From: UBA3537 sp049889395
GTDB lineage: Bacteria; Bacteroidota; Bacteroidia; Flavobacteriales; Flavobacteriaceae
Length of the DNA: 34,791 nucleotides
Assembly (NCBI GenBank): GCA_049889395.1
Contig: JBMHDM010000025.1
Span: 1 to 34,791, forward strand
Direction: 5' to 3'
Both the position numbers and the translations under genes were made by a program. Numbering within the stretch: the first letter of the stretch is position 1; every line of letters begins with the position of its first letter. Positions 1-8,061 of this stretch are shown here, piece after piece. The notes under the pieces are model-generated. The model was not told where the DNA came from and searched no databases. It saw nothing but the letters and a program-made list of their open reading frames with translations.

Positions 1-140
1 GGGTATAAATTAAAAATAACATAAAAATAATTTAAAAAGTCCTTTTTATATAGGGGTGTAGTCTAATATTTAATAACATTGCATAGCAAATAACAGATTC
101 TGATTATCATTTATTTACAGAACCAATTAAAATTTAACAC

Positions 141-479
141 ATGAAAAAAGTAGAAGCCATTATCAGAAAATCTAAATTTTCTGTGGTCAAAAAAGCATTA
201 CATGAAGTTGGCGTTAATTTCTTTTCTTATTGGGACGTAACAGGTCTTGGTAATGAAAAAGAGGGCCATGTTTACAGGGGTGTCACGTACAGTACAAGTG
301 ATATTCAACGCCGATTTTTATCCATCGTTGTCAACGACGACTTTTTGGAGGTAACCATTAAAGCCATTTTAGAATCCGCATCAACGGGATCTGTTGGCGA
401 TGGTAAGATTTTCGTAAGCGATATAGCCGAAGCCTATCGCATCAGAACAGCAGAAAAAGGTGGTGATACCTTAAACTAA
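141..479 (+). CDS. glnK: P-II nitrogen regulatory protein (GlnK/GlnB family)
   Basis: This 112-residue cytoplasmic signalling protein binds ATP/ADP and 2-oxoglutarate and controls partners such as the ammonium channel. The sequence shows the P-II core: an AIIRKSKF-like start, the YRG segment leading into the T-loop at residues 45-47, and the C-terminal signature TGSVGDGKIFV near residues 81-91. Tyr50 aligns with the uridylylated Tyr51 of the E. coli protein, but the loop before it is one residue shorter and the residues after it (STSDIQRRF) differ from the usual sequence. The ammonium transporter follows 31 bp downstream, the classic glnK-amtB arrangement, so GlnK is the likely role. Whether the tyrosine is modified here is unknown. 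Confidence 0.95.
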   Translation: MKKVEAIIRKSKFSVVKKALHEVGVNFFSYWDVTGLGNEKEGHVYRGVTYSTSDIQRRFLSIVVNDDFLEVTIKAILESASTGSVGDGKIFVSDIAEAYRIRTAEKGGDTLN

Positions 480-510
480 CCTATCAAAGTAACTAACAAG
501 ATATTAAATT

Positions 511-1728
511 ATGGAACTAACAACAAATAATGTATGGATGATGATCTGTACCGCATTGGTCTTTTTTATGCACATGGGTTTTGCCTTTCTTGAAATTGGG
601 CTAACACGTCAAAAAAATACCATCAACATTTTATTTAAAAATATTTTTATTATTACCACAGGGTTATTACTCTACGGCATAGTAGGGTTCAATTTGATGT
701 ACCCTGGATTTACCGAAGGTACATTGGGTATTTTTGGATTTGCAGGTTTTGGACTTGTAGCACCTATGATAGACGGTGCCTTAGATTTGTCGTACAACGC
801 TGGCTACACCTATTGGACCGATTTTTTGTTTCAGGGTATGTTTGCGGCTACTGCAGCCACCATCGTCTCTGGGGCTGTAGCTGAAAGAATGAAAATTTTA
901 CCTTTTATGATTTTTACTGTTCTTTACGTCGGGTTTGTCTATCCTATCGTTGGCTCATGGAAATGGGGAGGCGGCTTTTTAGATCAGTTAGATACGCCGT
1001 TTTACGATTTTGCAGGATCTACATTGGTGCATTCTGTAGGGGGTTGGGCAGCGCTGGTAGCCGTAATTTTTCTTGGCGCTAGAATTGGAAAAATTAAAGA
1101 TGGAGAAGTACAAGCCATTCCAGGTCATAACATACCATTGGCCACAGCAGGTGTGTTAATATTATGGCTTGGTTGGTTTGGATTTAATGGCGGATCCGTA
1201 TTATCTGCCGACCCAGCTTTAACCTCTCTAACCCTAGTAACCACTTCAATTGCAGCAGCAGCAGGTGGCGTTTTTGCGGCAATTGCTTCGACTGTTGTGT
1301 TTAAAAACCTCGACCTCACGATGTTTCTCAATGGAATTTTGGGCGGACTTGTCGGAATTACAGCTGGAGCGGATCAAATGAGCCCAGCAGATGCTGTTTA
1401 CATTGGTGCAGTTGCCGGGGTGCTAATTGTTGCTGCCGTATCATTTTTTGATCGCTTAAAATTAGACGATCCAGTAGGTGCCATTGCGGTACATTTAGTG
1501 TGCGGTATTTGGGGGACACTCGCTGTGGGATTGTTTGGTGAATTGGCCTCAACAGCACAATTTATCAGTCAAGTCAAAGGCGTTGGAGCCTATGGTGCTG
1601 CCTGCATTATTGCATCAGTTGTCATTATAGGGGGTCTGAAGGTCGTGCTAGGAATTCGCGTCAGTGAAAAGGAGGAAATTGAAGGACTGGATACGCACGA
1701 ACACGGAATGAGCGCCTATTCCAAGTAG
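511..1728 (+). CDS. amtB: Ammonium transporter (Amt family)
   Basis: This 405-residue inner-membrane protein of the Amt/Mep/Rh family conducts ammonium. It has about eleven hydrophobic segments. The pore twin histidines are visible as His174 (in STLVHSVGG) and His328 (in AIAVHLVCG), and the family signature DFAGSTLVH lies at residues 166-174. Unlike many proteobacterial members it has no clear cleavable signal peptide, because the first segment begins by residue 10. It lies 31 bp after the P-II gene and is followed by a strong terminator, so the two genes probably form a two-gene operon in which the P-II protein gates the channel. Confidence 0.96.
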   Translation: MELTTNNVWMMICTALVFFMHMGFAFLEIGLTRQKNTINILFKNIFIITTGLLLYGIVGFNLMYPGFTEGTLGIFGFAGFGLVAPMIDGALDLSYNAGYTYWTDFLFQGMFAATAATIVSGAVAERMKILPFMIFTVLYVGFVYPIVGSWKWGGGFLDQLDTPFYDFAGSTLVHSVGGWAALVAVIFLGARIGKIKDGEVQAIPGHNIPLATAGVLILWLGWFGFNGGSVLSADPALTSLTLVTTSIAAAAGGVFAAIASTVVFKNLDLTMFLNGILGGLVGITAGADQMSPADAVYIGAVAGVLIVAAVSFFDRLKLDDPVGAIAVHLVCGIWGTLAVGLFGELASTAQFISQVKGVGAYGAACIIASVVIIGGLKVVLGIRVSEKEEIEGLDTHEHGMSAYSK

Positions 1729-1758
1729 TGATTTATTAAACATAAAATTGTATTTTTG

Positions 1759-1792
1759 ATCCCTGGTTTTTTTTTAAAGTCAGGGATTTTTT
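1759..1792 (+). terminator. Rho-independent terminator after amtB
   Basis: A 7-bp perfect stem (atccctg at 1759-1765, cagggat at 1781-1787) is followed by a short T-run. It ends the glnK-amtB unit 30 bp after its stop codon and separates it from the LacI-family gene starting at 1805. Confidence 0.8.
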
Positions 1793-1804
1793 AAAAAAAA
1801 TAAT

Positions 1805-2803
1805 ATGCCAAAAAGCAGAACTACTCTGAAAGAATTAGCCGCCATCTTGGAGGTTTCTATTTCTACAATTTCAAAAGCCTTGAACGATAGCCATGAAATA
1901 AGCGAGTCGACCAAAAAGCGTATTGTGGAATTGGCCAAATTGCACAATTATCGTCCCAATAAAACAGCCCTTGGTCTTAAATCTGGACGAACCAATACTA
2001 TAGCGGTTATCATTCCCTCTGTTCAAAATAGTTTTTTTGCCAGAGCACTTTACGGCATTGAAAGTGTGATTTCCAAAACCAACTATAGCACCATTGTGTG
2101 TTTAACTAAGGAATCCTATGACAAGGAAGTTGATAATATCGATATGTTGAGCAATGGCGTTGTGGATGGTTTTATTGTTGCCGTATGTCAAGAAACCCAA
2201 GATTCAGGAGATTTTAGTCATTTTGAAGATGCTATAAATGATGGAAAAAGCATCGTTATGTTTGATTGTGTTTTGAATACCGTACCTTGTACAAAGGTTA
2301 TTACAAATGATTATTCAGCAATTTCTGAAGCGACCCAAAAATTGATTGAATCTGATAGAAAAAATATCATTTTGGTATCCGCAATTAAAAATTCTAATGT
2401 CGGAAAACAACGTACTAAAGGGTATCGAAAAGCCATGCAAGAAGCCCATTTGTCTGCCGTTATTTTGGAAGCTAACCCCAAAGAGATTGAAGCGGAATTG
2501 AAAGATTATGTCGCCCAAAACCCTGTTGATGCTGTAATGGCTTTAGATACGGATTCATCTTTTGCAGCCTATAAGGTAGCTCGAGAATTAAATAAAAATA
2601 TTCCTCAAGATATCGCTGTAATTGGATATGTAAGTGAACGTATGGCACCACATCTATCGCCAGAGCTGACCACGATCAACCAACATAGTTTCACGATGGG
2701 AAAAACGGCTGCGACATTATTGCTGGAGCAACTTGAAAATAAATCAAATATCGATACTACAGTGGTTATAGATTCTACACTTTCGCAACGTGTATCGTCT
2801 TAA
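1805..2803 (+). CDS. LacI-family transcriptional regulator
   Basis: This 332-residue DNA-binding regulator has the standard LacI/PurR layout. The N-terminal helix-turn-helix and hinge (about residues 7-60) read TLKELAAILEVSISTISKAL followed by YRPNKTALGLKSG. A periplasmic-binding-protein-like effector domain (about 62-330) begins with NTIAVIIPSVQNSFFA and includes a VIGYVSE segment. The family usually represses genes for sugar or nucleoside use. No sugar gene is nearby, so its target and ligand are unknown. It is convergent with the DUF1501 gene, with only 3 bp between the two stop codons and no terminator there. The start is the ATG 12 bp after the amtB terminator. Confidence 0.9.
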   Translation: MPKSRTTLKELAAILEVSISTISKALNDSHEISESTKKRIVELAKLHNYRPNKTALGLKSGRTNTIAVIIPSVQNSFFARALYGIESVISKTNYSTIVCLTKESYDKEVDNIDMLSNGVVDGFIVAVCQETQDSGDFSHFEDAINDGKSIVMFDCVLNTVPCTKVITNDYSAISEATQKLIESDRKNIILVSAIKNSNVGKQRTKGYRKAMQEAHLSAVILEANPKEIEAELKDYVAQNPVDAVMALDTDSSFAAYKVARELNKNIPQDIAVIGYVSERMAPHLSPELTTINQHSFTMGKTAATLLLEQLENKSNIDTTVVIDSTLSQRVSS

Positions 2804-2806
2804 TTC

Positions 2807-4438
2807 TTAAGGTTTAACAACCTTATGTATGGAGGTTTCTAGGGTATTTTTAAGGGTTAAAATATAAAGACCGCTGGAGAGCTGTTCAGTAATAATTTGA
2901 GATTTAGCATTAACGAAATTTAAAGTACCATTTAGGACCAATTGGCCCAATTGATTCCGCAATTCGTAATCGGTCTTCAGTTCTGGTTTATCGCTCATGA
3001 CATTGATTTCTTCTGTGAAGGGATTTGGAAATACCGTCCACTCCCCTTGGGTTGAGGTGTTGACACCCAACGATTCATTGTAACAAGATGGTTCAACTTT
3101 GTAATTGTCTTTAATGAGCTCAGAAATTTTAGAATCTGTAAATGAGTTTTGTGTCGAATTTTCCAAAAAGGTATTATCAATTTCTGTGTCTGTTGCCCCT
3201 AAAAAGTCTTGAAACAAGGTTGCAAAAGTGGCCCTGTAGTCGTGTTGAACGGTTTCGACTTGGAAGTTATTATTTTCTGAAGCTTCTGACAAATCAACAT
3301 TTACACCAGAAATACCACTTTTTACAGCACGACCAAAAACAAACATAGGTGCTACCTCGCCATGATCTGTTCCTAAGCTTCCGTTTTCTTTGGCTTTCCG
3401 TCCAAATTCAGAAAAAGTCAATCCAACGACGTCTTCACCAATACCATCGGCATTCAAATCTTGCATGAAAGCCGTGACAGCTTCAGACAATTCTGTCAAT
3501 AACTCGTGGTGTTTTCCTAAAATATCTCCAGAGGCTTGGTTTTGCTCGTTGTGAGTATCAAAACCACCAAGGGTGACCAAATATACTTTTGATTGCATAT
3601 TTCCTCTAATTAGACGGGCCACTGTTTTTAGTTGATCGGACAAATTACTGTCTGGATATGAAGCCAAGTTTGCACCAGCATTGAATGCGCTAGAGATGCT
3701 TTCCGAATATTGATTTGATAAGGCATCAGTATCAATAATATACTGTAATTCAGTCCCATAGTCAGAATTCGGGATATTATTAGGTGCCTCGCCCGCTAAT
3801 CCACTCAAAACAGAATAAAAGTTTTCGGCATCTTGACCACTAATATTGATTGCCAAACCATGTTCAACAACACCATGGAATCCTAGGTTTAGATTGGGTG
3901 CTCCAATTTGTATGCCAAGCGGAAAGGTGGTTGGAATAAACTGCTCGTAATGTTGCTCCATAAAACGACCCATCCAACCACTATCGTATCCATTGCTCCA
4001 GTTGTTGCCGTCGTTTCCGGTGGCATAAATATCTTTGGAGGCAAAGTGACTTTTATTTTGCATTGGATATCCCACGGACTGTATGATCCGTAATTGGTCT
4101 TGATCGTAAAGCGTTTGGAATCCCGCCAGTGCTGGGTGTAGGGCTATATCTTGATTGGTTCCAATTAGAGATGAGTCCAAATTACTCATGGGAAGGTATA
4201 ACGAGGGTGGAATGTAAATATTTGGTCTTAATGTTTGATATTCGCCATAAACATTCAGCGGAATAACACTGTTTAAACCGTCGTTACCACCAGAAAGCTC
4301 GATCAGAACTAATTTCCGATTGGAAAAATCACAATTCATAAAACTGTTGGCTAATTTCAATGAGGCTTGTACTTGAAATGGCATCAAACCCAAAGCGGAT
4401 GCTGTACTAGTTAGTTTTACAAATTCTCTTCTTTTCAT
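2807..4438 (-). CDS. DUF1501 family protein with T9SS type A sorting domain
   Basis: This 543-residue exported protein starts with MKRREFVKL and a hydrophobic stretch ending in VQA, a Tat-like twin-arginine signal. The body matches the DUF1501 (sulfatase-like fold) family: LIELSGGNDGLNSVIPL near the N-terminus, GGFDTHNEQ in the middle, and TFSEFGRKAKENGSLGTDHG later. The last 75 or so residues (WTVFPNPFTEEINV through SSGLYILTLKN) are a type A C-terminal sorting domain, so the mature protein is probably secreted or surface-anchored by T9SS. Its gene starts 10 bp after the DUF1800 gene, a pairing common in Bacteroidota and Planctomycetes. The biochemical role of the pair is not established. Confidence 0.9.
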   Translation of the reverse strand: MKRREFVKLTSTASALGLMPFQVQASLKLANSFMNCDFSNRKLVLIELSGGNDGLNSVIPLNVYGEYQTLRPNIYIPPSLYLPMSNLDSSLIGTNQDIALHPALAGFQTLYDQDQLRIIQSVGYPMQNKSHFASKDIYATGNDGNNWSNGYDSGWMGRFMEQHYEQFIPTTFPLGIQIGAPNLNLGFHGVVEHGLAINISGQDAENFYSVLSGLAGEAPNNIPNSDYGTELQYIIDTDALSNQYSESISSAFNAGANLASYPDSNLSDQLKTVARLIRGNMQSKVYLVTLGGFDTHNEQNQASGDILGKHHELLTELSEAVTAFMQDLNADGIGEDVVGLTFSEFGRKAKENGSLGTDHGEVAPMFVFGRAVKSGISGVNVDLSEASENNNFQVETVQHDYRATFATLFQDFLGATDTEIDNTFLENSTQNSFTDSKISELIKDNYKVEPSCYNESLGVNTSTQGEWTVFPNPFTEEINVMSDKPELKTDYELRNQLGQLVLNGTLNFVNAKSQIITEQLSSGLYILTLKNTLETSIHKVVKP

Positions 4439-4448
4439 CAGTTTTACG

Positions 4449-6140
4449 TTACATCAATTGAAATTCAGCAGCATTTAGCATTTTGTTAAATAGCGCCTCA
4501 AGTCTTATTCGAACCTGAACGTCGTCACCTGTTTGTAAATATTGAAACCATGCCGTATTCCAATAGGACGGACTCAAGTCGTTTAGAACAGACATGAAAT
4601 ATTGAATACGCGCTTCGTCAATAGATTCACAATATAACAATTCAGCCACATCATTAACTAGGGTGTGAGCATCACTGGGTAGCGAGAAGACATTAGAATT
4701 TTCAACGAAACTAACGGCATCAAATTGAGCCCAAATATTAGTGAATGGGGCATTAATTTTATTTTTTCCAGAAATAAAAGATTCAATTAGTTTGTATCTT
4801 GATATGATGGTGTTACTTGAAAACCAACTTCTGTCAAAACTAGGTGTTTGGTAATCGCCAGGATAACCCGCCACTGAATCTGGAGAAAATGGGTTAATGC
4901 CAGTTCCGGGAAAATAGGCAAAATAGCAGAAGTTAAAATAAAACTTAAAAAAGTTCACTTGGTCTTCTGTATAAGATACTGGAGAAGGGATGTAACTCGC
5001 CTCAGGGTTCGGAAGCTTAATGTCTAATAAACGAATCATCTCACTTAAGTGCTGCAAGGGATTTTTGACAATACTTCCAAAAATTTGATCTGTTGAATCG
5101 GCGTCATCTTCATCAAAAAAATGTTGAGAGGATAGTAAAGTCTTGGTAACATCTAACAATGAAAAATTTGATGTTATCAATTGATTAGCAAGCGGTAAAA
5201 TAATATCGTCTTCAACGTCTTGACTCCATTCGCTTTTAACAAAAAAACGGTAGAGTTTTCGGCAATACGCTTTGGCGGTTTCGGGTTGAGCAAAAACCAT
5301 ATCGACATAAGCTTCTACCTCGTTGTATATATCTGCTTCAGTATTTCCACCGCTGATTGTGGTGTTGTTAAACGCACTTGAAAAAGTTTTGGCGTCTGTA
5401 TTATGTTGACTGACATTGATGTATCCTGTTGGAATTCCAGTATCGGGATCAATATTATCTCTTAAGGCCTGTATTTTAATTCCAGAGAAAATTTTGGCTG
5501 TTTCTTGAATATCACCTTCTGTATAGTTTGTATAATCGCCTTCGCCAGCTTGAGACCCCTTGAGAATGGTAAATAATTCCAAAAATTCTCTAGCATAATT
5601 TTCATTAGGATTATTTTTATTATTGGTCGTATTATCTAAAAACAATAACATTGAATTGTCAAAAGTGATTTTTTGCGCCAAGGTTTTTAAATTGCCAAAA
5701 GCATAAAAGTCTAATAATTGCAAATAGTCATAAAAATGGGAGGAATATCCCGCACCATTATCTTTGGAAATGGTAAAAGTGGTATGGAGAAAAAACACCA
5801 ACTTGTGTTTCAAACTATTTTGCTTTATGGCATTATACCACCACCAAGATGATACAATAGCTCGTTTTCGAAACTGTCCATTTGGATAATCGGCTGGTGT
5901 TGTTCCAGGCGTGTGTATCCAAAAATCATCCGATATCCCAGTATTATTATCGGGCTTCCAATCATAGGGGTGTTCCCAAAAAAGGGATGGTTCTTGTGCC
6001 AATTCATCAACCGCTTGTGTTGGTGTAAGCGTTGCAAAATAATCTAACGTCGCTTTGTTATAATGAAAACAACTTCGTCTAAGCAAATGTTTTGCTTTAC
6101 GATGACCTAGAATAGCTGTAGATGGATTTAATGACGGCAT
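4449..6140 (-). CDS. DUF1800 family protein
   Basis: This protein of about 563 residues belongs to the DUF1800 family, recognised by AKHLLRRSCFHYNKATLDYF near the N-terminus, the conserved NENYAREFLELFT segment, and later SEWSQDVEDDIILPLANQL. I chose the ATG at 6140 (MPSLNPS). A TTG two codons upstream also stays open but is a less likely start. There is no convincing signal peptide. It is the first gene of a two-gene operon with the DUF1501 gene 10 bp downstream. Members are nearly always encoded beside DUF1501 proteins, so the two products probably work together at the cell envelope, but the reaction is unknown. Confidence 0.88.
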   Translation of the reverse strand: MPSLNPSTAILGHRKAKHLLRRSCFHYNKATLDYFATLTPTQAVDELAQEPSLFWEHPYDWKPDNNTGISDDFWIHTPGTTPADYPNGQFRKRAIVSSWWWYNAIKQNSLKHKLVFFLHTTFTISKDNGAGYSSHFYDYLQLLDFYAFGNLKTLAQKITFDNSMLLFLDNTTNNKNNPNENYAREFLELFTILKGSQAGEGDYTNYTEGDIQETAKIFSGIKIQALRDNIDPDTGIPTGYINVSQHNTDAKTFSSAFNNTTISGGNTEADIYNEVEAYVDMVFAQPETAKAYCRKLYRFFVKSEWSQDVEDDIILPLANQLITSNFSLLDVTKTLLSSQHFFDEDDADSTDQIFGSIVKNPLQHLSEMIRLLDIKLPNPEASYIPSPVSYTEDQVNFFKFYFNFCYFAYFPGTGINPFSPDSVAGYPGDYQTPSFDRSWFSSNTIISRYKLIESFISGKNKINAPFTNIWAQFDAVSFVENSNVFSLPSDAHTLVNDVAELLYCESIDEARIQYFMSVLNDLSPSYWNTAWFQYLQTGDDVQVRIRLEALFNKMLNAAEFQLM

Positions 6141-6180
6141 AAGCAAATATAATTAATTTGCTGTAAATCAAATGGTTAAT

Positions 6181-6209
6181 AAAAAATCCGCCCAAAGGCG
6201 GATTTTTTT
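6181..6209 (-). terminator. Rho-independent terminator after ssb (possibly bidirectional)
   Basis: A 7-bp GC-rich stem (atccgcc at 6186-6192, ggcggat at 6197-6203) with a 4-nt loop is flanked by A-runs on the left and T-runs on the right. Read on the minus strand it lies just after the ssb stop codon and before the DUF1800 gene, so it separates those two units. Confidence 0.8.
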
Positions 6210-6227
6210 ATTCAAACATTATTCGCA

Positions 6228-6554
6228 CTACAAAAGTAACAATTCATCTACAATTACTTCTGTGATGTAGCGTTTGTGACCCTCTTTGTCAAGGTAATTT
6301 CTTGTACTGAGCTTACCTTCGACAGCAATTTCTTTTCCTTTAGCTACAAACTGTTCTATGATCTCTGCGGTTTTGTTCCATGCCACCAAATTGTGCCATT
6401 CAGTTTTGGTTTGCTTCTGACCATCTTTGTCTTTGAAATGCTCGTTAGTAGCCAATGATATTTTGGCTAGTTTGTTTCCATTTTCCAAAGTGATGATTTC
6501 AGGGTTACTCCCTAGATTTCCAATTAACTGTACTTTGTTTCTTAGTGTACTCAT
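6228..6554 (-). CDS. ssb: Single-stranded DNA-binding protein, short form
   Basis: This 108-residue OB-fold protein binds single-stranded DNA during replication, repair or recombination. The hallmarks are NKVQLIGNLGSNPEI at the N-terminus, KTEWHNLVAWNKTAEI in the middle, and GKEIAVEGKLSTRNYLDKEGHKRY-type strands near the end. The chain stops right after the OB fold (VIVDELLLL), so it lacks the flexible linker and acidic tip that most bacterial SSBs use to recruit partners. This suggests a second, specialised paralogue and not the main replication SSB. It is divergent from the zinc-ribbon gene at 6719 and has its own terminator at 6181-6209. Confidence 0.93.
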   Translation of the reverse strand: MSTLRNKVQLIGNLGSNPEIITLENGNKLAKISLATNEHFKDKDGQKQTKTEWHNLVAWNKTAEIIEQFVAKGKEIAVEGKLSTRNYLDKEGHKRYITEVIVDELLLL

Positions 6555-6657
6555 GATTTTATTTTTTTTGATTAAACAGTTATCCTATCGAACGATTCGA
6601 CCAGACAAATGTATATGGCGTCGTAAGTATTAGTCGGTAGGTTGTTGTTTGCTTTCA

Positions 6658-6687
6658 TTTGTAATCGTTTGTAGTCGTTTGTAAATG
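6658..6687 (+). repeat. Three tandem 10-bp repeats in the ssb/zinc-ribbon intergenic region
   Basis: Three head-to-tail copies of tttgtaRtcg or a close variant (tttgtaatcg, tttgtagtcg, tttgtaaatg) sit in the 164-bp gap between the divergent ssb and zinc-ribbon genes. The 10-bp period places the same face of the helix at each turn, as expected for a cooperative regulator site. The function is inferred only from position and spacing. Confidence 0.45.
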
Positions 6688-6718
6688 AATATTTTGTAAG
6701 TTTATAAAAATTTAGGAT

Positions 6719-7069
6719 ATGAAAACTAGAGAATGCCCAGAGTGTGGCGACAAGATTGTGGGTCGTACCGACAAAAAGTTTTGCAGTGACGGTTGTCGAA
6801 ATACGTTTAATAACCGGATCAATAAAGATCAAAAAAATTTAATTCGAAACATTAATAACCGCTTGCGGAAAAACTGGCGTATTTTGGAGGCACTCAATCC
6901 CCATCAAAAAATCAAAAAGTCAAGATCGCAATTAATTGCATTGGGGTTTGACTTTAATTTTTTCACCAGCATTTATACCACGAAATCTGGGAATGTCTAC
7001 TATTTTGTATATGATCAAGGCTATTTGGCCTTGGATAATGATTTTTTTGCCTTGGTTAAGCGCGAATAG
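6719..7069 (+). CDS. Small zinc-ribbon protein of unknown function
   Basis: This 116-residue cytoplasmic protein begins with a four-cysteine zinc ribbon: Cys6 and Cys9 in CPECGDK, then Cys22 and Cys26 in FCSDGCRNTFNNR. Such ribbons resemble the DUF2116 group. The remainder is basic (RNINNRLRKNWRILEAL) and then hydrophobic-aromatic (YYFVYDQGYLALDNDFFALV), with no domain I can name. It is a small protein of a type seen widely in flavobacteria, and a nucleic-acid-binding role is possible but unproven. The ATG at 6719 places the ribbon at the very N-terminus. The gene is divergent from ssb. Confidence 0.75.
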   Translation: MKTRECPECGDKIVGRTDKKFCSDGCRNTFNNRINKDQKNLIRNINNRLRKNWRILEALNPHQKIKKSRSQLIALGFDFNFFTSIYTTKSGNVYYFVYDQGYLALDNDFFALVKRE

Positions 7070-7082
7070 CCGTTAGCTTTTT

Positions 7083-7118
7083 CCCGTTTATTACGTCAAA
7101 TGGCCGTTTATTACATGA
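7083..7118. promoter_or_regulatory. Paired direct repeats resembling a LytTR-type operator
   Basis: The words cccgtttattacgtca (7083-7098) and gccgtttattacatga (7103-7118) repeat with a 20-bp period. Each contains a 9-mer fitting the published LytTR-domain consensus [TA][AC][CA]GTTN[AG][TG] at all but its first position. Two such half-sites in direct repeat about two helix turns apart is the known mode of LytTR binding, although the usual spacing is 1-2 bp longer. The site lies 168 bp upstream of the TPR gene. Confidence 0.4.
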
Positions 7119-7260
7119 CCCTTGCAGTTAGCACTTTTCAGTCTTACTTTTACATCAGTAATACTTTATTACTACATTTTTTAAAAGTTAAATTGGTTAA
7201 TTTTGAACAAGCGCCCTCATCTTCTTCGATGGTGCTTTTCTTATTTGTCAAAAAATCTAT

Positions 7261-7268
7261 TACTTTTG
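7261..7268 (+). promoter_or_regulatory. Candidate -7 box (TAnnTTTG) for the TPR gene
   Basis: The sequence tacttttg fits the Bacteroidota -7 consensus TAnnTTTG and ends 17 bp before the ATG at 7286. A TTTG upstream (7244-7247) is closer than the usual spacing of about 19 bp, so the -33 element is not convincing. Confidence 0.4.
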
Positions 7269-7285
7269 AAATTTAAAATTAATCT

Positions 7286-7990
7286 ATGAAGAACCACACA
7301 CTACTATCGATCTTTGGCTTTGTATTGATATCAAATTCAGTATTGGCGCAATCCAGTTCGGATTTACTTAAACACTACAAATCGTATTATATCCAAATGC
7401 AAAAAACGGCTGATGCCCAAGGCATAATTAATGCCTTAAATCACTTGGTTATTTTAGAGCCCAATGTGCAAAGACAAGATACGCTAGCAGCCTATTACAT
7501 GAATGAGGGGCAGTATGTTCAAGCGTTGAGTATCATAGGCGTTCAAAAAAATGAAGCAGACACCGATTTGGCTGTGGAAGTTAAGGCAGTTTGCCTGAAA
7601 TCTTTAAATGAATCAGAACGTGCCTTGGAGCAATATGAGTTATTATTTTTGCGAAGACCCTCTGCTAGTTTAGCATATGAATTGGCGGACTTAAAAATAC
7701 AGACCAACGATATTATGGGAGCCAATCTTAATATTACCTATGGCATGGCAAATAGTCCCGATGATATGATGAAACCGTTTTATGAAACCCAAACTCCGTA
7801 TCAAGTTCCGCTAAAGATAGCTTTCACTTATTTGAAAGCCATTGCAAAATTTAGAGAAAATCCAGAAAGCAACCATGACTCTGCTATAGCTATTTTGGAT
7901 GAGGCATTGGACGTTTCGCCTCAATTTAATTTGGCCTCAATAGCCAAAACAGCCATTGAAAATCAAAAAAAGATTTATTCTGAAGAGTAA
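7286..7990 (+). CDS. Exported TPR-like repeat protein
   Basis: This 234-residue protein starts with a cleavable signal peptide (hydrophobic LLSIFGFVLISNSVLA, then QSS), so it is exported to the periplasm. The rest is helical and repeat-like, with TPR-style segments such as YMNEGQYVQALSIIGV, SERALEQYELLFLRRPSASLAYELADL and a final DSAIAILDEALDVSPQFNLA. TPR proteins act as protein-binding scaffolds, and the partner here is unknown. It stands alone, with a -7-like box before it and a strong terminator after it. There is no link to the convergent metallopeptidase beyond position. Confidence 0.8.
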   Translation: MKNHTLLSIFGFVLISNSVLAQSSSDLLKHYKSYYIQMQKTADAQGIINALNHLVILEPNVQRQDTLAAYYMNEGQYVQALSIIGVQKNEADTDLAVEVKAVCLKSLNESERALEQYELLFLRRPSASLAYELADLKIQTNDIMGANLNITYGMANSPDDMMKPFYETQTPYQVPLKIAFTYLKAIAKFRENPESNHDSAIAILDEALDVSPQFNLASIAKTAIENQKKIYSEE

Positions 7991-8010
7991 ACCTGAAGAT
8001 CAATAAAACC

Positions 8011-8042
8011 AAAAAAACCACTCGAAAGAGTGGTTTTTTTTG
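8011..8042. terminator. Bidirectional terminator between TPR and M13 peptidase genes
   Basis: A 10-bp perfect stem (aaaaccactc at 8014-8023, gagtggtttt at 8028-8037) closes a GAAA tetraloop and is flanked by A- and T-runs. It sits between two convergent genes and can end transcription from both sides. Confidence 0.88.
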
Positions 8043-8061
8043 TAGATAATAAATAACCACT

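Noticed and set aside
7209..7243. Terminator-like hairpin after the zinc-ribbon gene
   Set aside because: The stem (aagcgcc with ggtgctt arms) needs a mismatch and a wobble and has an interrupted T-run, so it is too weak to list.
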